Origin: Synchiropus splendidus
Taxonomy: Eukaryota > Chordata > Actinopteri > Syngnathiformes > Callionymidae
Reading direction: 5' to 3'
NCBI RefSeq assembly: GCF_027744825.2
Contig: NC_071347.1
Span: 9,919,501 to 9,983,500, forward strand
DNA: 64,000 bases
The notes under the pieces are model-generated. The model worked only from the letters and a program-made list of their open reading frames with translations, did no database searches and was not told the origin of the DNA. Shown here piece after piece: positions 58,933-64,000 of this stretch. A program made the translations under genes and the position numbers. How positions within the stretch are numbered: the first letter of the stretch is position 1; each line of letters begins with the position of its first letter.

Positions 58933-60711
58933 ACTGCAGAGAACAGTCAAACTCAAGGTAAATGGCCAACAATGACTGAAAAGCAAAACAAAACAGCCTC
59001 ATGAAGTACAGCAGGTAGCTAACCATCGGGATGCTAACATTAGCATCCAGATATTTAACGGCAGAAATGATATTGCAATTAGCGTAGAGTCTAAAGGTGT
59101 TCCAGTTAGAGACTGAGGAATAATAATACATTATATTTGTCCCAAGACTTGGGCTGTCTTTAATGCTGTCACTCACACGTAATACAACCACTATGTGTTC
59201 TATCCTTTCTTTAAAATATGATGGTGAAATAATGTCAGTAATTTAACACAACGTTGAGAGCTCAGTTGACTAGCTATTATAACTTATAACGTGATGTTAA
59301 AATAAAATATCACCAAAAAGTCAGTTCAATTGATTCCCTCTGAAGGCAGTACCTCCTAGTTTACACTTCCTATTTGGTTTCACACTGAGGTTGTTTCCAG
59401 AAAAAAAGCTAAAAACACCACAATTTCCATTTTCAGACTAGATGTTAACAGCCGTAAGTGCAACACAAGGGTGATGCGACACGTCATGAGACAGGCTCTT
59501 GATACAACACCTGCAGCACCTCAAGGGTTTCCATTGCACTTTTAAATGAAACACTGTTTCTGTTTGAATCTGTGAAAGACCAAGGCTATCGGAAGCATTC
59601 ATAATGAAACAAGTACTTCCTGCGAGTTCAATCTTAGCTGTAGACATAGCACGCCTTTTTAAACGTTGGTGGTTAAATGACTGGATACACTACTAGAAAA
59701 GACCGGTTCAGTAGTGGGTGAGCAACAAGCAGGACGTGAAAGTGTCTCTCATGTTGTGCGATGAATAAACCATTAGAGTTGAAGAGAGCGACACACGCAG
59801 ACTAATTGGCTGTGCCTGGTTGATTCTATTATTGCATCTAGAAAAGGTTAGGTTCAGAGGTCAAGAGAGCAATGCGATGCTTGGTGTGAGTCAGAGGCAG
59901 TTTTCTGCTCCTCCTCTCCCTCCGTCACACACAGACTGATGACCCGGGGGTCAGCTGTCGTGGCTCCCGCTCCTGGCCCTCCCTCAGGGAGCATGGGCGG
60001 ACAGGCTATTGATCAGCCGGACTATTATCAGAGCTGGAGCTGTTTATCATGCTGTCTGCCCCCAGCAGGGAGCCGCGGTCTCTAATGGAGCGTGGAGCCA
60101 CCCTCCCCTGCACCTGTCCTTGTCACCCCCCACACCTTTAAGCACCATCGATCCCCGCATCACCCCGTCCTTGTCCCACTGGGGCCGGACTCTCATGGGG
60201 GATGGTGGCTCCTTCCTTACTGTCAGCACTGATATATGTTCCTCATCAGGCTTGCCCTTCTGATGATTCCCTCCTGTCCTTTTAGAAACCTCGGTCACCA
60301 TTTCAGTAAACATTGATGAGGACATTATCAGAGCGAGCCGTCTCGCAAATTCGCTTAAATATTCATCATGTTGAGATGTCGCGCTGACTCCTGTCCCGTT
60401 TACCGCACCGGATGATGTCACAGTGAAATCATCTCAGTGATTCTGTGCTCGACTGCTCCCTCCTGAACCCCAGATGACTTTTATTTATTTTCCTGACACG
60501 TTTGAAAGCTTCAGAGAGCTCATAGAGTGAGCCATAAAATCTTCCGCTCCAGCAGAGAAATATTGCCTGTAAGGAAAAATATATTTTTTATTTGACTGAG
60601 GTAGACAATTAAAACACAATATACCCATAATTGATAGTAATGACTTGAGAAAACTTCCCTTTCACTGGCTGTTCCCTGAATGTGTGTGTTATCACCTCAG
60701 TGCTATTTCAA

Positions 60712-60714
<3 letters not shown>

Positions 60715-60778
<64 letters not shown>
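60715..60778. repeat. (TA)n microsatellite
   Basis: About 32 uninterrupted TA units, 16 bases before a hairpin-forming inverted repeat. Confidence 0.95.
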
Positions 60779-60780
<2 letters not shown>

Positions 60781-60793
60781 GTAGTGAAAAACC

Positions 60794-60841
60794 TCCCTGA
60801 ACCAAAGCAAACAGATGCTTTTGTTTGCTTTTGTTCAGGGA
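60794..60841. repeat. Short inverted repeat, hairpin with 19-bp stem
   Basis: The left arm TCCCTGAACCAAAGCAAAC and the right arm GTTTGCTTTTGTTCAGGGA pair over 19 positions with one mismatch around a 10-nt loop (AGATGCTTTT). It could be the heart of a small inverted-repeat element or a hairpin RNA. No host transcript is visible. Confidence 0.7.
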
Positions 60842-60849
60842 TTCCTACA

Positions 60850-63657
60850 TGTTTGTTGTTGTTGTTATCATCCTAGCTGCCACGTGTCTTGTGCATCAGT
60901 GTGATCAGGGGACCAGGAACTCCTGCACTTACAAAGGTTCCCTGTTGTCTGGAGAGCAAACTGTTACATTAAATTATGTATATCTAATATCTAATAGATA
61001 AATGTATTTGAATGCTTCCTTTGTTTAAGCACTGTTTTATCTAAAAATGACAACAAAAATAATAACACTAATAGAAATGTACAGGCTAAATAGCATAAAA
61101 AATAGCATTAGTGACGGTAATGTAGTGATATACAAAAATACCTAGAGGTGTTTGCTGACAAAGCGGCTCTGTTTTTATTTTCCATTGCTGGTGGGCGTTC
61201 TACTACAGGGCTCACTTGATGGGATAAAACCGTGTTCACCCGCACAGCACGTGGTCGATATTGCTCTGCGTAGGCCGAGCTGTTACGCCGGCCCATTAAA
61301 TAGAGCCAGTGCACGTCAGCCCGGCCATAAACAAGTCAGTGGACAGTGGTTATTCAGAGGTCACACGGGGAGCTCACTCGTCTGTGGTGGCTGGCCGAGG
61401 GAAACAAAGTGATGAGGATTTAATGATATCCAGCTTTGTGGCTATTGATAGTCAAGTCAATGGGCTGCGCGGTGGGTGTCTCTCTGATACACAGCAGATT
61501 AGCAGCTCGCTGCCAGATGAAAACGTCAGAGATCAATAGGACACAAGGGAGAATCAATAATTGTCCTGCTACTCTCTGGCTTTTATTTCCCGGATTGCTC
61601 TGGCCCTTTTATGTCCTGCCGTGTTGTCAGCGCACCATTAGTGGCGTTCATAAAACATGCATTTGGAATCTGTCAGGGGCGTCGTATGTTAATGCTACCT
61701 GCTCATGAATGTGAATGCTTGAAAGCAAACACGAGGCTCGCTCGCTTCAGCCCTCCTCGCCTACACAGAGCTTCTTTGGAAAACGTAAATCATGCATTAT
61801 TGGGCTCAGAATCTCAACTGCAGCTACAGCTAATATTCAAAGAGCTTTAGTGATTCACAATGACAACTCCATTCAAGAGTCAACTTCAAATCGCTGAAGT
61901 TCATCCTGGCTAAAGTGCTGGCAACAGTGAAGGAGCGTTCACACTACGGACAAATCAGAGAGGTGAAGATAAGTGAGCCCAGGCTGGCGGGAGAGGTGGA
62001 TTTTGTCTTGTAGCGCAGAGCAGGAAGTGAGACATTTTGCTCAAAGCAACTCGGCTCTAGGTGCAGGAAATGACGTGTCTGGTGGAAACAGTCTGAGGAG
62101 TCCAAATAAGGTGGAAAGAGATGGCATTCATTCGTATCAACCGCATTTGATGTAGGGCAGTTTTCAGCGGGCAACACAGACAGCGTCTTCTTTGTGGTTC
62201 TGCAGATACCACAGGAGGTGCACTGTAAAAATCAGGCATCCACATGAATCCAATGAAACATTTAAAAAATAAAAAGTAGGACACATGCTTATAACCCATG
62301 GGTGGCGTCGTAATGCTCCAACAAACAAAGATGGAAGAACATGGAAGAACATGGAAACCGGGTTGGGGATTTGGTAGCTGTTCAATAGTACACAGCACAG
62401 TGAATCCAATTCTTGAGTGTAGTGAATGGGGCACAAGTTTCTGGATATAAATCTTTGACAGCATTCTTCAACTAATTTTGATAAATCCTCTGGTCACCAC
62501 TGATGCTACCGTTCTTGTGTTTGAATGAGAATAAGAAAGGAAAGGAAGGGCATGCATGTTTGAAGAAAAGCCAGTCTGTCTGGTGAGGCGAAGTCGAGAT
62601 AGTTTATGCAAAAATTAGCCACCGAAAATACATACAGAGACTGATATCGCATTCACATGTCCTGCTATAAACTACTGAATTAATAGAAATGCTGTTCAGC
62701 CCACAACTTTGGCTGTTTTTTTTTTAAGTGGCGGTTCCTTGTGTTTGGGACAGTTTTATCAGTCATTCTATGAAAGTGGCTGCAGACTACCAGATGGTGA
62801 TTTCAGTCTCTAGTACACGAGTATTTGAACAAATGAAAGCACAAGTCTTCCTCCACACTTGCTAGGTTCTTGATTCCTTTATGAGTGGGCGGGGCTTATG
62901 CAGGACAAATGGCATGACAAGACAGCCGCACCAGGCCCCAGAATTCACAGGAAGTATTCCTCCATGTCCTAAAGTCTATAATGAGAATTACCTGGCTTGT
63001 CGTGCTTCATTATAGCCCAGAGATCTTCGATTAATTAGCGTTATTGCACACGGTGAGAGAGCAGTGGACAGTAATTACATTAACCTTGCAGATCACACCT
63101 CGTCTTTTTTGCGCGCGACATGTCTGAGCAATAAAAGATTGCTACTGCATAGATGATTACTCTTATCCTTGACAGCGCCTGCCTCCGAAATTGATCCAAT
63201 TAGCCACTAAGGGCTAATTGAATTACTCGGGGCTGCGGTGGCTGCTCTATCTTTCTGTCCTTCCATTGGGATAACAGGGATAACAGCAGCGGATTATCTC
63301 CGGTGCAATGAAGACAGCGGTCTGATGAAGGAAAAAAAAAACCATGAGTCGTGGTTTCACCAGCAGGAGGCTGAGCAGAAATATCACTTTCCATCCAAGA
63401 TTCCTTGAGTTAGCTGTTTGAAATCGCTAGCTGGTCGCCGGTCGCAGCCGTCCTGAGCGGGGGAAGATAGTGAGACGCGGTTATTAGTCTCAGAAGTTTC
63501 TAGCGCTGTAAACCTCTGTGGAATATCAATCACATAAAAAAGAATGTTTCATTTCAGACTCTAATAAAAGCAGAGCGAGCTGATACGATAGAACATATCC
63601 CTGATTAGCATGCGCGGCGGAGGCCAGCGGAGGATACGAGGTGACGCCGTCGTCATG
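60850..63657. other. Intergenic, nothing recognised except possible conserved blocks
   Basis: The frames are chance ones. The stretch 63000-63260 is unique and rich in TTAAT/ATTA cores and could be regulatory. Confidence 0.5.
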
Positions 63658-63680
63658 CACACACACACACACACACACAC
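63658..63680. repeat. (CA)n microsatellite
   Basis: Eleven to twelve CA units. Confidence 0.9.
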
Positions 63681-64000
63681 TAATCTCATCTGCTTCATTT
63701 TTGAGCGCGGCAGCAGGACACCGGGCACGTACCAATCTTCTCCGCTCCAGGGACAATACAGCTCTGTGAAATGAGAGGTGGAAGCCGCCACGCTGGCAGC
63801 CACATCCGTAATTGGCAAACTGAAAAAGATGAGGATGAACTGGAGCCTTGGCACGACTTTGTTGTCATTAAGAGGAAATGCGCCATTTAAACTCACAAAT
63901 GGAGGTTAGGCTGCAGCCAACAGCTTCCGGAAATACACTGCTGACTTCAATTCCAGTTTGTTTTCTCAGAGGACTCGACCAAACACAGTGACTACAAGAT

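Noticed and set aside
60047..60421. A 124-codon minus-strand ORF with a helix-like stretch, considered as an exon of an unknown gene
   Set aside because: The amphipathic stretch was suggestive, but I could not match a family, and no partner exons were found nearby. Left unannotated.

Overview
The window looks like nuclear DNA from a teleost fish, probably a percomorph. The reasons are a vertebrate Groucho/TLE gene with short GT-AG introns, a tRNA-derived SINE, decayed fish-type LINE, hAT and Tc1-like fragments, and long (TA)n and (CA)n microsatellites. There is no bacterial, plasmid or CRISPR content. Almost every open reading frame over 60 codons is a chance frame. The coding content is a chain of short exons on the minus strand.

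The only gene I can support is a TLE/Groucho transcriptional co-repressor, best matched to TLE3. It is transcribed right to left from a CpG-rich promoter at about 37.65-39.3 kb. The start codon is at 37645-37647, the stop codon at 17249-17251, and the 3' UTR runs to about 16.1 kb. I could place 20 coding exons: 37624-37647, 36594-36694, 36347-36410, 35155-35199, 29192-29254, 28914-28988, 23778-23982, 23399-23406, 21503-21625, 21374-21424, 21126-21278, 20547-20679, 20285-20460, 19938-20011, 19614-19863, 18519-18766, 18287-18434, 17823-17973, 17676-17752 and 17249-17356. The splice phases agree throughout. The sum is 2277 nt, or 758 residues plus stop, against about 770 for vertebrate TLE3. One exon is only 8 nt long; the reading frame requires an exon of that phase.

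Left flank (1-16.1 kb): two decayed non-LTR retrotransposon pieces lie at 0.2-1.6 kb. The rest is intergenic DNA with a compound microsatellite (12.2 kb), a minus-strand tRNA-derived SINE (13.6-13.7 kb) and a Tc1-like remnant (14.8-15.1 kb). Right flank (39.3-64 kb): a stretch with no recognisable exon, as is usual around developmental regulators. It holds a short hAT-type MITE with intact terminal repeats and a near-perfect 8-bp target duplication, other dispersed repeats, microsatellites, and AT/TAAT-rich non-repetitive blocks that may be conserved enhancers.

I found no new multi-gene system. The points most worth checking are the 8-nt microexon, the group of palindromic CACGTG E-boxes in the tle3 promoter, the possible upstream ORF ending 14 nt before the start codon, the CTCF-like site inside the MITE, and a compact hairpin beside a (TA)n tract at 60.8 kb.
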